DNA of 64,000 bases from Tolypeutes matacus. Taxonomy: Eukaryota > Chordata > Mammalia > Cingulata > Chlamyphoridae. The notes below the pieces were generated by a model that had not been told where the DNA came from, ran no database searches, and was given only the letters and a program-made list of their open reading frames with translations. This document shows, one piece after another, positions 34,437 through 44,635 of this stretch. Position numbers and translations under genes: made by a program. How positions within the stretch are numbered: the stretch's first letter is position 1; each line of letters starts with the position of its first letter. The stretch is taken from the NCBI GenBank assembly GCA_026826555.1, contig JAKSZT010053887.1, positions 68,736,189-68,800,188 of the forward strand. The letters are read 5' to 3'.

Positions 34437-37308
34437 ATGGTCAAACTACAAGTCGGGGGCCAATCAATGACTTTCATGGTGGACACTGGTGTTGAACATT
34501 CTGTGGTCACAACCCCCATCGCCCCCTTTAGTGGAAAAACTACTAATACCATAGGAACAACTGGGGACCAGTCAAGCCAATGGTTTTTTGGACAGTCAAG
34601 AACTTGCCAGCTTGGTGACCATGAAGTAACTCATGAATTTCTGTACCTACCTGAATGTCCAGTTCCCCTGCTTGGTAGGGACCTCTTAACCAAACTGGGA
34701 GTCCAGATTACCTTCAAACCTAAAGGGCCAGCAAGCTTAAGTCTCAGGACCGGCCTCCCTCTCCTCGTCACCATACCCCGAAGTGAAGAATGGAGACTTC
34801 ATGTGGAAGAAAGTTCAGATCAGAATCTGGAAAAACTGCTGGAACTTTTCCCCCAGGTTTGGGCAGAAAAAAAACCCACTGGGAATGGCACAGAACTATG
34901 CAACCATCATCATTGACCTGAAGCCTGGAGCAGTCCTGGTCTGGCAGAGGCAGTATCCGATCCCCCGCGAAGCGCAATTGGGCATAGCTGAACATATAGA
35001 TCACCTGAAGAGAGAGGGGATCCTAATCGAATGCCAGGCACATAGGAACACCCCATTATTGCCAGTAAAAAAGCCAGATGGGACCGGAAATCAACCAGTG
35101 CTGGATTTACAAGCCATTAATAATGCCACTCTCACCTTACATTAGGTTGTTCCCAACCCGTACACCTTGTTAGGACAGCTGCCACCTGAAGCTCCCTGGT
35201 TCACTTGTCTGGACCTGAAAGATGCCTTCTTCTGCCTGTGGCTGGACCCCCTGAGCCAGCCTCTGTTTGCCTTTGAATGGGAAGATCCCAAAACCCGGCA
35301 GAAAACTCAGCTAACCTGGAAGAGGCTCTCTGAGGGCTTTAAAAACTCCCCTACCCTTTTTAGGGAAGCCTTGGCAGCAGATTTGGCCACCTGTCCTAAT
35401 GACCTCACACAGGCATTGGCGGATATTGAATCCCGGCTTGCACATTATCAAAGTTTACTCTATGAAAACCCCAGAGTGACAATAGAAACGGGGCACAGTC
35501 TAAACACTGCCACTTTTTGGCCAGAGGAGGAAGGGGCTCCTGAACATGACTGTGTCGAAGTGGCAGAAGAGGTTTACGTCCAGTCACCTCTACCTCCAAG
35601 ACAAACCGCTCCCTTCCCCAGATCAGACACTATTTACAGATGGGAGCAGTCTTGTTACAAACAGGGAAAAGCTTGCTGGGTATGCAGTCACCACTACCAA
35701 ATGGGTGGTGGAAGCAGCATCTCTACCGTGGGGATGGTCTGCGCAATGGGAAGAGCTCTGGATGCTGGTCCGAGCCCTGCAGCTAGCTGCGGGGCAAGCG
35801 GTAAACATTTACACTGACTCTAAGTACGTATTTGCTACCATTCATATCCATGGGGCAATTTATAAAGAAAGAGGTCTCCTAATCGCAGGGAGAAAGGAAA
35901 TCAAAGACAAAGAAGAAATTCTCCAACTGTTAGAAACAATCTGGAAACCAAACAAAGTCACCATCATCGACTGCCAGGGACATCAGAAAGGAATGGATAT
36001 GGTCGCTCAAGGAAACAGGTTAGCTAACAAGGCAGCTCGGCAAGTGGCTGAAGGAACCCACGGAATACAAGTCCCAGAATTAACACTGCAGCTGTCCCTC
36101 TTAGGACAAGTGATTGATCAACTAAGCTATACTCGGGAAGAACAGGAATGGGCTGAGAGAGAAGGCGGAAACCAAACCCCTGAAGGAACTTGGCTGCTCC
36201 CGGATAACTGGATTTTTGTACCAAAAGGAGCCACTCATGCCCTCCTCCAACGATATCACCAACTCACCCACCTAAGAAAAACTGCACTAGAAGTCTTGCT
36301 TGGGAGATACTACTACGTAGCCTGGCTAACTTCTCTCTGTGCCACCATCAGTGGCCAGTGCCAAGTTTGTCAAAAACAACCCCTTGCAGGGCCCCCATAC
36401 TCTGGCAGGTGTCCAGCAAACAGGAACGGCCCCCTTTGAAGTATCACAGTAGAATTCACGGAAGTGAAACCAAGTCAGGGGTACAAATATCTGTTGGTGA
36501 TGATATGCACCTTTTCAGGTTGGGTTGAAGCTTTCCCCACTCACACCGAGAAGGCAAGAGAAGTGACTAAGGCTTTAGTTACAGAAATCATTCCATGACA
36601 CTGGCTGCCACTGTCAATTGGAAGTGACAATGGCCTGGCCTTTGTGGCTGCCGTAGTCCAAGAGCTAGCAAAACTGTTAGGAATCAAGTGGAAACTCCAT
36701 ACCGCTTACAGGCCCCAGAGCTCAGGGAAAGTTGAACACATGAATCGAACCCTCAAAGTCACCTTAGCCAAATTCTGCCAGGAAACTGGTCTCCCCTGGA
36801 TAGACTTACTTCCCTTGACCCTGCTCTGAGTTAGGTGCACCCCAGGACCCAGTGGCAATTCACCCTTTGAAATTCTATTTGGGCGGCCACCACCAATTAT
36901 CCAGGCCTTCAGAGGAAACTTCAAACTTCTGGGGAAGGCTAGCCAAGATTCCATTCTCCAGCAGCTAGGGAAAAACCTAGCCGAAATACATAAAAATATC
37001 TTGTACCGAATCTCATCCCCCTAGGATACCCGGTGCACCCCCACCAGCCAGGGGACCTAGTCTGGGTCAAAGACTGGAAAAAAGAACCCCTTCAGCCTTC
37101 CTGGACAGGTCCACATACTGTGATCCCTGTAACTCCTACTGCTCTTAAAGTTGCAGGCATCGTACCTTGGATCTATCATTCCAGGGTCAAGAAGGCACAT
37201 CTCAATAAAAAGCAGGACAGCTGGACAGCCCAACCCGCACCTGGCCACCCCTTGAGAGTGCGAGTTACCCGGGATCCTCAAGCAACAACCTTGTCAAACC
37301 CTGGCTGA
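34437..37308 (+). pseudogene. pol: Provirus pro-pol pseudogene (protease, truncated RT, RNase H, integrase)
   Basis: Protease (frame 0) has the active-site DTG at 34482-34490 and LLGRDLL. RT (frame 1) starts near 34870 and shows YPIPREAQ, PVKKPDGT and LDLKDAFF (about 35209-35232), is cut by TAG 35143-35145, and has no YxDD: text passes from EALAADLA to a connection-like [14 protein letters not shown] near 35410. RNase H (frame 2 from about 35600) has TDGSS (D at 35639) and YTDSKY. Integrase has HQLTH and CQVC zinc ligands, D at 36626, E at 36734, with Glu (36452-36454) at the usual first Asp; stops are at 36437, 36596 and 36827. The C-terminal domain (PGDLVWVKDW) is in frame 1, ending 37308. 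Confidence 0.9.
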
Positions 37309-38152
37309 ATGGACCCTTGCTCCTGGTGGATCCTGTGCTTATATGGCCTGCTTGCTTTGGTATTTGGAGTTGGATTCGCTGCTGTGGCCCCTGAAGACTG
37401 GACTGTTGTTAATAGAGCCCTAATTGCAATTGCTTACTGGTGTATAATAGTATGTTACTGTGTCTTAACTTGCTTGTCCTTTACTTTCTTGCCCCCTCCC
37501 TAAGAGCCAATGCATGCACCCAAAATCTATGGCAGCTGCAAGTTAGTCAAAGCTGGGGCAAACAATCTGTGCTGAATGCTTCAGTCCCGTTTCTCGGCAG
37601 GTGCAATTTCAGCCTCTGTAATATTTGACACTTGCAGGGCAACCCAAGATCAAGCTCCTTACACCTTGCTGGTTGCCCCATATCCCCATGCCCCCATATC
37701 GGCCCCCAGGAGAAAGTGTAGGTGTCGCAGCTATGGGAGTTATGACAAATACCTCTGCCAAGATCCCCAAATAGGGGAGGATTCTGCCGCTTTTGGAGCT
37801 TGCTAGTAGGTACCACCGCTCCTTAGAAGGGAGTCCCACCAACTTCTCCGTATCTCCTACAGAAAATCCCCAGCCCGGCAGAGTGTCATAGAAACCTGTG
37901 ACCTCATAAAACTCACCTTATTAAACTTAACCACTGGATCAGAAAATACCTTTTTAAAGGCCCAGGCAGGACTGAAACTAGGAATTGGAATATACAACCC
38001 ATTGGGGCCAGACCCAGGAGACCTCATACTGATCCAACTGATCCTGGTAACCCAACCCCCAGAAAAAGCCCTGACAAACAATATCAGTAAAGCCACCCAG
38101 ATGCTAAAAGCCAAAGTTAAAACAGCCTCCCACAACGTTCTTTTTTTTTTTT

Positions 38153-38185
<33 letters not shown>

Positions 38186-39420
38186 TTTTATTATGGGTAA
38201 AAATCAAAATTCTCACAATACATACAAACATTTGTAAAATGATATATAAATATATATGCATATATGTGTATTTGCTTACAAAAATGTTATTTTTTATATA
38301 TATATATACATATATTTTAAGAGGTGCTTAGATTACCTAAAATATTATACGGAACCCACTCGGATTCCCATGTTGCCCACCTCCCACACCTCCCACGTTC
38401 TTTTGAACCAGGTTCGAAATTTCCACCAACTCCTAAATAAATCTCGACCCGATATAGCTGCCTCCTGCTGGCTATGCACTTCCTCCAGTCAAGCCATCTT
38501 CCCTGTACCTGTCCCATGGAACATAACCCCCTAACCCATGACAGCTCTGTGGTAGGAACCAGGCCCCTCCCAGTCCGCATAACTGAACCTCCAGGAAAAC
38601 TGGCTAACTGTAAAAACTTAACTACCAGGTCTTCTTCAACCATCCTCCCTCTTGGAAGGGCCAACTGTGACACCAGCCGCCCACTCAATGAGCCTGACCA
38701 GTGTGTTGCAAACTCCATCATCTGGGTCTGTGGCACCAACGCCTACCAGTGCCTACCCCAGGATGGCCAAGGCATCTGCTACCTGGCTTGGCCAGTACCA
38801 TCGTTTTCGGTATATGGAAATGAATTGCCTGGAGAGCTCTCCTGAGCCAAACGAGCAATACAGGCGATTCTGATACTCTTAGGACTAGGAGTAGTCGGGA
38901 GTACAGCAGTAGTGGGGACTTCTCTCGCAGTTGGACAGGAGGGTTTACAAACACTAGCTCGGGAAACACCAAATGACCTCAAAGAAATATCGGGGGCTCT
39001 CAATGGGTTGCAAAACCAGATAAACTCATTGGCAGAAATGGTTTTGCAAAACAGGCGAGGATTAGACTTGCTCCTGCAAGTTCAGGCAGGATTTGCCAGG
39101 CCCTGGGGGAAGAGTGCTGTTTCTATGCAAACTCCTCAGGAATAGTCAGGGACAAAGTAGCCCTGTTAAAGGAATGGGCCAAAGACCGTTTAAACCGTAT
39201 ATACCAGGCATCTGCCAACGGAAATTACTTCCAGTATCTCCTCTCCTGGATTTTGCCATTTATGCCAGTAATAGCCTCAGTCTTTTTCCTCTTAACTTTC
39301 TGGCCATGAATTCTATGGTACCTAACACAATACATCACTTCCTACTTAAACGCCTTAAAATACCAAGTAACACCTCGAGTTAAATATCAGCCCATGGGGA
39401 CTATAGAAGAATCCCCATGA
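37309..39420 (+). pseudogene. env: Provirus env pseudogene (SU and TM), interrupted by a LINE fragment
   Basis: Env mediates entry in the live family; this copy cannot. A hydrophobic leader (37309-37503) ends at TAA and surface-like text continues in another frame (37501-37628). The SU part holds CWLC at 38466-38477, the gammaretroviral CXXC motif. A LINE fragment (38145-38394) splits SU. At the SU/TM border an in-frame TGA (38843-38845) precedes AKR. TM has a hydrophobic Gly/Val-rich fusion-peptide-like stretch (38870-38940), LQNRRGLDLLL (39044-39076), then after a frame change CX6CC (39094-39120), a membrane span (LLSWILPFMPVIASVFFLL) and a stop at 39307-39309, with the tail open to 39420. 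Confidence 0.88.
38145..38394 (-). mobile_element. LINE-like 3' fragment inserted in env, with 10-bp duplication
   Basis: A T run and (ATT)n (38145-38186) form the inverted tail, then 'tatgggtaaaaatcaaaattctcac', 'taaatatatatgcatatatgtg', 'gaggtgcttagattacct' and 'ggattcccatgttgcccacctcc'. ACGTTCTTTT flanks it exactly (38135-38144 and 38395-38404). It is nearly the same sequence as 43,842-44,100. The env frame is interrupted, so the insertion came after the provirus. Confidence 0.85.
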
Positions 39421-39457
39421 TAGCAAGTGATGCCCCATAAAGAATTATAAAGGCACC

Positions 39458-39469
39458 AAAAGGGGGGAA
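39458..39469 (+). other. Polypurine tract of the provirus
   Basis: AAAAGGGGGGAA immediately before the 3' LTR. It primes plus-strand DNA synthesis in retroviruses. Confidence 0.85.
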
Positions 39470-39902
39470 TGATGAGGGAAGTGCCGGGATCCCAACCCGC
39501 CCTCAGCAGAAACCCACAACTTTAAAAAATAAACTCCCCTTGGTCCCTCTCTCCCCTCCTTCCTCCCCTTTGCTCCATGGAATCTACCTCAGGAAGATAA
39601 GCACCCCAGACTGCCCCTTTACATTGAAATTTACAACTCTATACAGATAATGACTCTTTTCCTCCCCAATGGCCTTCTGCTTTTAGAAAGATAAGCTAAC
39701 CTTGCTTCATTGCCGTTGTAACCCTGCCTGCCCACTTGCTCAGGAATTTGCCTGCTTAGTGTACCTATATAAACTTATGAAAATCGGAAAACAGGGCTCA
39801 GAATTTGGAGAGAGAACTCTCCTCTGGGCCCGCGCGTAATAAAACTTTGTTCATCCATGCTCCCTATAGTGCCATTTGGGTTATTTCTGGCCGGCTGCAA
39901 CA
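39470..39902 (+). repeat. Provirus 3' LTR
   Basis: TGATGAGGGAAG ... GGCTGCAACA, intact TG/CA ends. TATA box at 39766-39773 and poly-A signal AATAAA at 39838-39843 (lost in the 5' copy). Right duplication ACTT at 39903-39906. The open frame 39775-40017 (minus) is a shadow. Confidence 0.95.
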
Positions 39903-39906
39903 ACTT

Positions 39907-40229
39907 CATTGCAAGTTTGATACAATCAAAAGATAACTTCCACAGACTTCCAACACTGTATCTTCCCCACCTATCAGCATCATAACTATATACTCTGGCT
40001 TTCCTGCCTATCTCCAAGGGTGAACTCTATTTGATCCTATATAAACTCAATCTCTCTCTGTGGAATGAAATCCCAGCCTCTCTCACTTACTTAAGGATAC
40101 TGCCTCCAAGAATTTTGTTTTTTCTCTCTCTCAGGAATCAAATCTTCCATTTTCACTTGATCATTCTCATTACAATTCTGACCATACTATATTTTTCAAA
40201 TAAACAAAATAAAAATATTCCCTTGAGCA
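39907..40229. other. Provirus right flank, unassigned
   Basis: Pyrimidine-rich sequence ('tctctctctgtgg', 'tctctctctcagg'), possibly an LTR or L2 5' remnant. No gene. Confidence 0.4.
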
Positions 40230-40561
40230 CACCCTTCTTATAAGCTATCACCTTATTTTGCAACAAAACTTTTCAAGGAGTTCTGTAGAATTGCTGTCTC
40301 TAATTTCTCTTCACCCGTACCCCCTTAAATCCATTCTCCTCAGGCTTTCACTCCCAGCACTCAACAAAATTGTTCTAATAAAGAAAACCAATGAACTCCG
40401 CATTGTTAAATTCAATTGTCAATTTTCAGGACTCATTTTATTTGGGCTACGGCAGCATTTGAAGCAGTTGATCATTGCCTCTTTCTCAAGGCCATTCATC
40501 ACATGCTTGCCATGATACCACACTCCCATTGTTTTCTTCCCACATTATTTACCACTCTTTC

Positions 40562-41088
40562 TTTTTTTTCAATAAAATTTTATTGACGTATACCATTTAT
40601 ATACACATAAACAATAAGTGTATTGTAAAAGTTGTGAACTTACAAAACAAACATGCATATCATAATACATAGCTCCCATACATCTCCCCACTACCAACAC
40701 TTTACATTGTTGTGAGAAATTGTTACAAACTATGAATTAGCATCATAAAAATATTACTACTAAGTATAGCCCATATCTTACATTTGGCATATTTTTCCCC
40801 CAACCCACCTGATTATTAACACCCTGTATTAGTATTATATATTTGTTATAGTTCATAAGAGAACATTCTCATATTTGTCCTGGTAACCACAGTCCATCTT
40901 TCACCACTGGATTCTCTGTGTTATTCAGCCCCATGTTTTGTATAATACATTCAAAGTGTACACTCAGTGGTTTGCATTTTCATCACAGAGTTGTACTGTC
41001 ACCACCTCAGTCAATTTTAGAACATTTTTGTTACTCTACAAGGAAAAATCCCATATCCCCTTTCTTATACTCATTACCACTTTTTCTT
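40562..41088 (-). mobile_element. LINE-like 3' module fragment inside L2, minus strand
   Basis: It starts with a T-rich tail and 'caataaaattttattgacgtatacc', then 'aataagtgtattgtaaaagttgtgaac', the reverse complement of text near 16,400. It continues 'agctcccatacatctcccc', 'tcacagagttgtactgtcacc' and 'ggaaaaatcccatatcccc'. It interrupts the L2 reading. Confidence 0.55.
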
Positions 41089-41692
41089 ACAATCACTTTG
41101 GTGGCAGTCATTATCACCTTTTGCTTAGATTGGTACAATAGGCCCCTAACTGTATGTCTGCTTCTACTATTGCCTGCCTTCCCCTTCCATTCTTTAGTCA
41201 ACACAGCAGCCAGGATGATTCTTCAAAAATGTTAATCAGACCATGTCTCTCTAATAATCAAAACCCCGCAATGGCACCCATACATTTAAGAGTAAAAGCT
41301 TAAGTCTACAATATGACCTACAAGGCACTACATGATCCAGCCCTTCACTTCCTCTCTGAGCTAATTTCCAGTACTCTCCCCTTCAATCACTTTGCTGCAC
41401 TGAACTCCTTGCTGTTCTTTGAACATACAAGACTCTCCTGTGCCATAGGATTTTTGTACTGTTCTGCATGCAACAAAAGTTTGTATGCATTTTAATGGCT
41501 AACACCATTATCTTCAAGATTTACTCAAATATTACCATTCTGATTGTTTTTTAAAACATTCAACCTTGGCCAAAATCCCCTCTTACAATGATCTATTTTT
41601 ATTTTTCCCTTCTATTAAAAATCATCCTGTGACATATGTATTGAGATTTTTCTATGGTTCCTTATTAGACTATAAAGTCTGCAAATGCAAGC

Positions 41693-41800
41693 TTTTTTAT
41701 TTTTTATTTATTTTTTATTTTTTAGGGGTTACCAGGGATTGAACCCAGGATTTCTTATATGCAAGGCAGGCACTCAGTCACTGAGCTACATCCATTCTCC
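41693..41800 (-). mobile_element. tRNA-derived SINE inside L2, minus strand
   Basis: The minus strand reads GGAGAATGGATGTAGCTCAG, then 'tgactgagtgcctgccttgc', and B box GGGTTCAATCCCTGG, with the T-rich plus-strand run 41693-41723 as tail. Near-copies of CAAGCTTTTTTAT / CAGGCTTTTTATT at the two sides look like a diverged target duplication. It is simpler and older than the DAS copies at 6 and 15 kb. Confidence 0.75.
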
Positions 41801-41905
41801 AAGTACAGGCTTTTTATTTGCTTAGATCAGTTAAATATTCCTAGTTCTTACAAGTGTCTGGAGCATAGTGGTTTTTCCAGCAATATTTATTGAATAAATG
41901 AACAA

Positions 41906-42334
41906 AACTTTCTATTAGCAGGACATCCATTTATACCATATTCTTACAAACCACACAGCACAGCCTTTCTTGAATTATTGGATATGTTTTATTGCTTTGT
42001 TTTGTTTTGTTTTGTTTTTTGATAAATTGCCTCATGCTTATGGTTAGTGTACTTTAGTGGCTTTGTCCTCCTAAGCTGAGTGAAAGCATCCTCAATAAGA
42101 GAATCCAAAATTGATTTTTTAAAAACGAGCTAGCATTATATATTAACAAATGAAACAAATGAACAACATCTGATGATTTATTTGTAGTTCAATTTTAGGG
42201 CTATTGATATTATTTCTCAGGGTATTTTGGCTAAATAGGTGCTTTGACGCATGCCTAATTAAATTGAAAAAGACTTTTTCTGTCTTGATCCTCTTCCTGT
42301 GTCCAAATTTTCTACATATTTTTCATTTCCTGCT
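41906..42334. other. Intergenic, nothing recognised
   Basis: (TTTTG)n-like stretch at about 41995-42018 only. Confidence 0.5.
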
Positions 42335-42586
42335 GTGGTATTATGGCTTGGCGGTTAAGTGAGTACTCTGAAATTGGAGTACTTGGCTTAAACCGTGTTC
42401 TCCATTTTACTAGAAGTGTGGTCTTTGGGCAAACTACTCAATCTTTCTATGCCTTAGCTTCCACATCGGGAAAATGGGGAGATAATAATGGTACATCATT
42501 ATAAAATTTTGTTAAAATTAAATGAGATAATACCTCCAAAGTACTTACAACAGAGTTTGACACATAGTAATTTCTGATTATTATTA
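42335..42586 (+). mobile_element. MIR SINE, plus strand
   Basis: 'gtggtattatggcttggcggttaag', 'tactagaagtgtggtctttgggcaaactactcaa', 'tgccttagcttccacatcgggaaaatggggagataataatgg', 'taaatgagataatacctccaaagtacttacaacagag', 'cacatagtaa': near full-length MIR in the canonical order. Confidence 0.9.
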
Positions 42587-42811
42587 TGCATTTCTCACAT
42601 TAAATTATTTTTTCCATGTTTTCTCATAGATTTACCAAATTTGTGCTTCATTCTAGATTCTTATCATTAAATTCCTTTCTTTTTTGTTCTTTCCTGGAAT
42701 CACCTACTCAAAGCAAACCTATATGGAGAGAGTCTTCAAATTTTTGTGGTAGACTTAGCTTTCTCTTTGATAATTTAAAGAAATGTTACTTGTGCTTTTG
42801 TGATGTTAGGG

Positions 42812-42963
42812 GTCTCTCTCTCTGTCTCTCTCTCTCTCTCTCTCTATCTCTATCTATCTCTATCTCTATCTCTATCTATCTCTATGTATCTATTTCTATC
42901 TCTAACTCTAGCTCTGGTTCTAGCTCTACTCTAGCTCTAGATCTAGCTCTAGATCTATTTATC
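42812..42963 (+). repeat. Compound microsatellite (TC)n to (CTCTAT)n to (CTAGCT/AGATCT)n
   Basis: It begins with TC dinucleotides, shifts to CTCTAT and CTAT units, and ends in CTAGCT/CTAGAT units. The plus frame 42616-43044 includes a run of Ser/Leu/Ile from it and is not a gene. Likely length-variable. Confidence 0.9.
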
Positions 42964-43841
42964 TTTCTCAAACAGAGTGCTCTGTGTTTGCCAAGGGTGA
43001 TATTCTTTGATGATTATATATTTTCCCTCATGATGGGTCATTGAAAATTTTAAATCCCATTGCTCAGTGTAGTCCTACTCTTTTTAAGGTTTAAAACAGA
43101 TGTGAGTCTCTCAATGTTGAGGAATAAAAGCATGTTGACAGCTCCTGTGACACATCATTAGGCTTCCCAAGTAATTGTGACTGAGTGCATTGTTAGTCAT
43201 TTCACATATATTATCATTACTCTACATTCGTGAGATATAAAGGCATACTGCTGCAATGGTTTGGGATTTTCAGCAGTTCTCTCTTAAGCATGAGATAATA
43301 GTTCTTATACAACTGCCTCATACAATGTACGATACTATCAAAGGCTGGAAAATCGGTAACCCCTTTATTAATATTACAGCTATGTTCTCTATATGGAGCC
43401 AATATGGTTGAAATATTTCTTGAGATTAGAACTAATATTTGGGTACTATTTTAGTGCAAAGTTCTGTAAAAGATGATTATAAAGTTATCTTTATAATTAT
43501 AAGCAGTGGTGTGCTGGAACCAGATCATAAGATTCCACATATTTTATTGAGATTTTGATACATAAAGTCTAAATATATTTATTAGGAATAAATCTCTTCT
43601 CCACTTTATTACAATGTGCTCTGTACCTTTCATAGTTCTTAACTGCAAACAGGAACCAGTCAGGGGGATTTAAGCACAAAAGCTGTTTACATACTGGCTC
43701 TGTTATGTACATTACTGTTTATGTATATGTAGCAATGTAGGCAAAAGCAGAGAACCAGGATTGGAATACAGACAGGAACAAAAGAACCTTAAAAATCACA
43801 GGTGAAGTCAAAATTGAGGTGCAGGACCAGTTGGATAATAA
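42964..43841. other. Intergenic, nothing recognised
   Basis: No gene or repeat recognised. Confidence 0.5.
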
Positions 43842-44120
43842 TTTTTTTTTTTTTTATTATGGGTGAAAATCAAAATTCTCACAATACATACAAACATTTG
43901 CAAAATGATATATAAATATATATGCATATATGTGTATTTGCTTACAAAAATGTTATTTATATATATATATATATATACATATATTTTAAGAGGTGCTTAG
44001 ATTACCTAAAATATTACACGGAACCCACTGGGATTCCCATGTTGCACACCTCCCACATCTCCCACCACATCCCACACAAACATCTCCCACAGTGTGGCCC
44101 ACCAACCTCAATGAACTTAC
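43842..44120 (-). mobile_element. LINE-like 3' end, sister of the env insertion, runs into the gap
   Basis: T run, then 'attatgggtgaaaatcaaaattctcacaatacatacaaacatttgcaaaatg', '(TA)n', 'gaggtgcttagattacctaaaatattacacggaacccactgggattcccatgttgc', followed by extra upstream sequence ('cagtgtggcccaccaacctcaatgaactta') not present at 38.1 kb. Very similar to 38145-38394. Confidence 0.8.
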
Positions 44121-44220
44121 NNNNNNNNNNNNNNNNNNNNNNNNNNNNNNNNNNNNNNNNNNNNNNNNNNNNNNNNNNNNNNNNNNNNNNNNNNNNNNNN
44201 NNNNNNNNNNNNNNNNNNNN
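44121..44220. other. Assembly gap (100 N)
   Basis: Exactly 100 undetermined bases, the usual placeholder for a gap of unknown size. Apparent frames across it are meaningless. Confidence 0.99.
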
Positions 44221-44266
44221 TACATTTCTGGTACTTTGCATCGGCAGCCCTTTAGCAAACTAAAAC
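44221..44266 (+). mobile_element. MLT1-like LTR 3' terminus
   Basis: 'ggtactttgcatcggcagccctttagcaaactaaaaca' is the familiar MLT1/MaLR LTR end. The rest lies in the gap or is lost. Confidence 0.6.
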
Positions 44267-44267
44267 A

Positions 44268-44600
44268 AATATTATACATGCTACAACATAGATGAACCTT
44301 GAAAACATACTTAGCAATAAAAGCCCAACGCAAAAGGCCACATGTTGTATAATTCCATCTATATCAATTATCCAGAATATGGAAATACATAGATACAGAA
44401 AGTAGATAAGTGGTTGCCACTGTTAAAGGATTTGAAGTTTCTTATTGGTGTGATGAAAATATTCTGGAATTAGACACTGGTGATCATTGAACAACTTTGT
44501 GAATATACTAAAAATCACTGAACTGCACATTTTTGAAGGTTGATTGGTATGGTATATGAACTATGTTTCGATTGAAAATATGAGAAAAATAAATAAAAGA
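44268..44600 (+). mobile_element. L1M-type 3' end
   Basis: 'ctacaacatagatgaaccttgaaaaca', 'aaaaggccacatgttgtataattccat', 'agatacagaaagtagataagtggttgcca', 'ggtgtgatgaaaatattctggaattagacactggtgat', 'tgaatatactaaaaatcactgaactgcacatttt', A-rich end. Classic ancient L1 3' UTR order. Confidence 0.8.
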
Positions 44601-44635
44601 AAATAAGAGAAGGGATTGTCCAATTTCTGATGAGT

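Larger units (their letters stand above)
31741..39902 (+). mobile_element. Class I (gammaretrovirus-like) endogenous provirus, complete layout, all genes broken
   Basis: Two LTRs (446 and 433 bp) enclose leader, gag, pro-pol and env in order, 8.16 kb in all. ACTT flanks both ends (31737-31740, 39903-39906), a 4-bp duplication as in gammaretroviruses. The primer site matches tRNA-Glu, as in HERV-E-like viruses. Gag has an MA/proline-rich/CA/one-knuckle order, protease and RT lie in pol, and Env TM has CX6CC. By hand I count about 22 substitutions between the LTRs over about 430 aligned bases (near 5%), so insertion is on a ten-million-year scale rather than recent. Stops, frameshifts, a large RT deletion and a LINE insertion make it non-functional. 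Confidence 0.95.
40230..41905 (+). mobile_element. L2 LINE, plus strand, split by two younger insertions
   Basis: L2 order is followed: 'ttttcaaggagttctgtagaattgctgtctc', 'caatgaactccgcattgttaaattcaattgtcaattttcaggactcatttt', 'agcatttgaagcagttgatcattgcc' to 40560; then 'acacagcagccaggatgattctt', 'tcagaccatgtctctct', 'tatgacctacaaggcactacatgatcc', 'cttgctgttctttgaaca' after 41090; and the 3' end 'caatatttattgaataaatga' at about 41880-41900. L1-like DNA (40562-41088) and a SINE (41693-41800) interrupt it. Decayed RT frames, no coding capacity. Confidence 0.8.

Noticed and set aside
38159..38186. Trinucleotide (ATT)n repeat as an independent expansion locus
   Set aside because: It is the tail of the LINE fragment inserted in env.
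37309..39420. Domesticated env (syncytin-like) gene
   Set aside because: Stops, frame changes and a LINE insertion in SU; no intact reading frame.
42616..43044. 142-codon plus-strand protein
   Set aside because: Its middle is translated microsatellite (Ser/Leu/Ile runs); no motif either side.
43922..44333. Open frames spanning the gap
   Set aside because: They depend on undetermined bases.
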